Below are positions 63,311-64,000 of a DNA stretch of 64,000 nucleotides, piece by piece (position 1 is the first letter of the stretch; every line of letters starts with the position of its first letter). The DNA comes from Epiperipatus broadwayi. Taxonomy: Eukaryota > Onychophora > Udeonychophora > Euonychophora > Peripatidae. Location of the stretch: assembly GCA_028023455.1 (NCBI GenBank), contig JAQFVV010006827.1, forward strand, positions 243,281 to 307,280. Reading direction: 5' to 3'. The notes under the pieces are model-generated. The model saw only the letters and a program-made list of their open reading frames with translations, was not told where the DNA came from and did not search any database. The translations under genes and the position numbers were made by a program.

Positions 63311-64000
63311 CTTTTATCCGTGAAAATATTAAAATTAATATATATATATATATATATTATAAGCTAATAATAAAAAATTTAATTATTAAGATGTACTGTA
63401 AAACTTAATTTTATTTGTATAACTAAAAGTAAATTTACTTTTTGAAAAATAAATTTGAAATTTAATTTATATAGACATTAATTTCAATTTAATTTCACAT
63501 ACAATGTGATTTTTAAAATTGTACATACCTTTAAAGTACTTGCCAGTTTATTTTAAAACATGCCTATGCTAATTTTCCATACTTTTTTTCTATAAAAACG
63601 ATTTTTATGAAAAAAACCACCCAAAATACAAGGAAAATAATTTTTAACATTTCAATTTGAAAACAAACAAATTATATACAATGTAACATAACATAAGCAT
63701 GGTGCTTTTCACTTTTTGTTACTTTTAATAAAAGACAAATTTTAAATATCTAAATAATATGATTTGTTATTGAAGGATTAAAGGTGTTCTTAACCTTTTT
63801 TTTTCCTTTTATAAAAAGATTGGGCAAAAAATCTGTCTAAATTTTTTGTTAAAATATATAAAAATTTATTCTTATTTGTAATTATATATTGGCATATTTT
63901 CCTCCTCTAGAATTATTTGTTAAATATCATTAGGAAAATTCAAACTTTGTTTAAACTTTTTAAATCCATTCAAGTATTAGTAATGATGTAGACAGAATAG
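63311..64000. other. AT-rich spacer, nothing recognised
   Basis: (TA)n lies at 63337-63357. No gene or repeat beyond that. Confidence 0.55.

Overview
This window looks like non-coding, repeat-rich chromosomal DNA from an invertebrate animal. By eye it is roughly three-quarters A+T. I found no complete host gene, rRNA, CRISPR array or bacterial-style operon, and cannot name the species. The evidence for an animal is the mobile-element content: Penelope-like elements (PLEs) with GIY-YIG endonuclease and hammerhead ribozymes (HHRs), RTE-type non-LTR retrotransposons, Ty3/Gypsy-like LTR elements with tRNA-Lys-type primer sites, a tRNA-derived SINE with target-site duplications (TSDs), and long (AT)n and (GATA)n microsatellites. 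Most open reading frames here are chance frames in AT-rich DNA.

Layout. 1-1000: 5' end of an RTE-type retrotransposon (AP-endonuclease domain, minus strand). 1020-6939: non-autonomous LTR element with about 1.74-kb LTRs. 7558-8890: (GATA)n and a four-unit, about 120-bp tandem repeat. 9672-9762: SINE. 11541-12697: nested inverted repeats carrying HHRs. 15267-16440: SINE and a dead Ty3/Gypsy reverse transcriptase. 16921-17383: another HHR and two hairpins. 18809-19514: a compact element with three near-identical HHRs and a 14-bp TSD. 21820-26345: PLE fragments, including a head-to-head inverted pair. 30640-31530 and 40147-40790: RTE reverse transcriptase and C-terminal relics. 39850-42110: inverted-repeat elements. 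45632-45985: PLE 3' ends. 46649-58357: an 11.7-kb LTR element on the minus strand with two 4.2-kb LTRs, a promoter, primer site, polypurine tract and a 371-codon coiled-coil ORF. 59321-61083: probable solo LTR. 62230-63310: a nearly perfect PLE palindrome with two GIY-YIG ORFs and an HHR in each arm.

How the parts fit. The RTE and PLE fragments show that reverse transcriptases of both kinds have been active in this genome, and could have mobilised the SINE and the small ribozyme elements. The strongest candidate for something unusual is the ribozyme set. Type I HHRs of at least three sequence families recur here in one architecture, an inverted partial copy followed by one or more direct copies. 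In the 18.8-19.5 kb element two direct HHRs lie 369 nt apart, so their transcript could self-cleave into a 369-nt RNA able to circularise, as in metazoan retrozymes. Both LTR elements and the solo LTR sit in (AT)n tracts.
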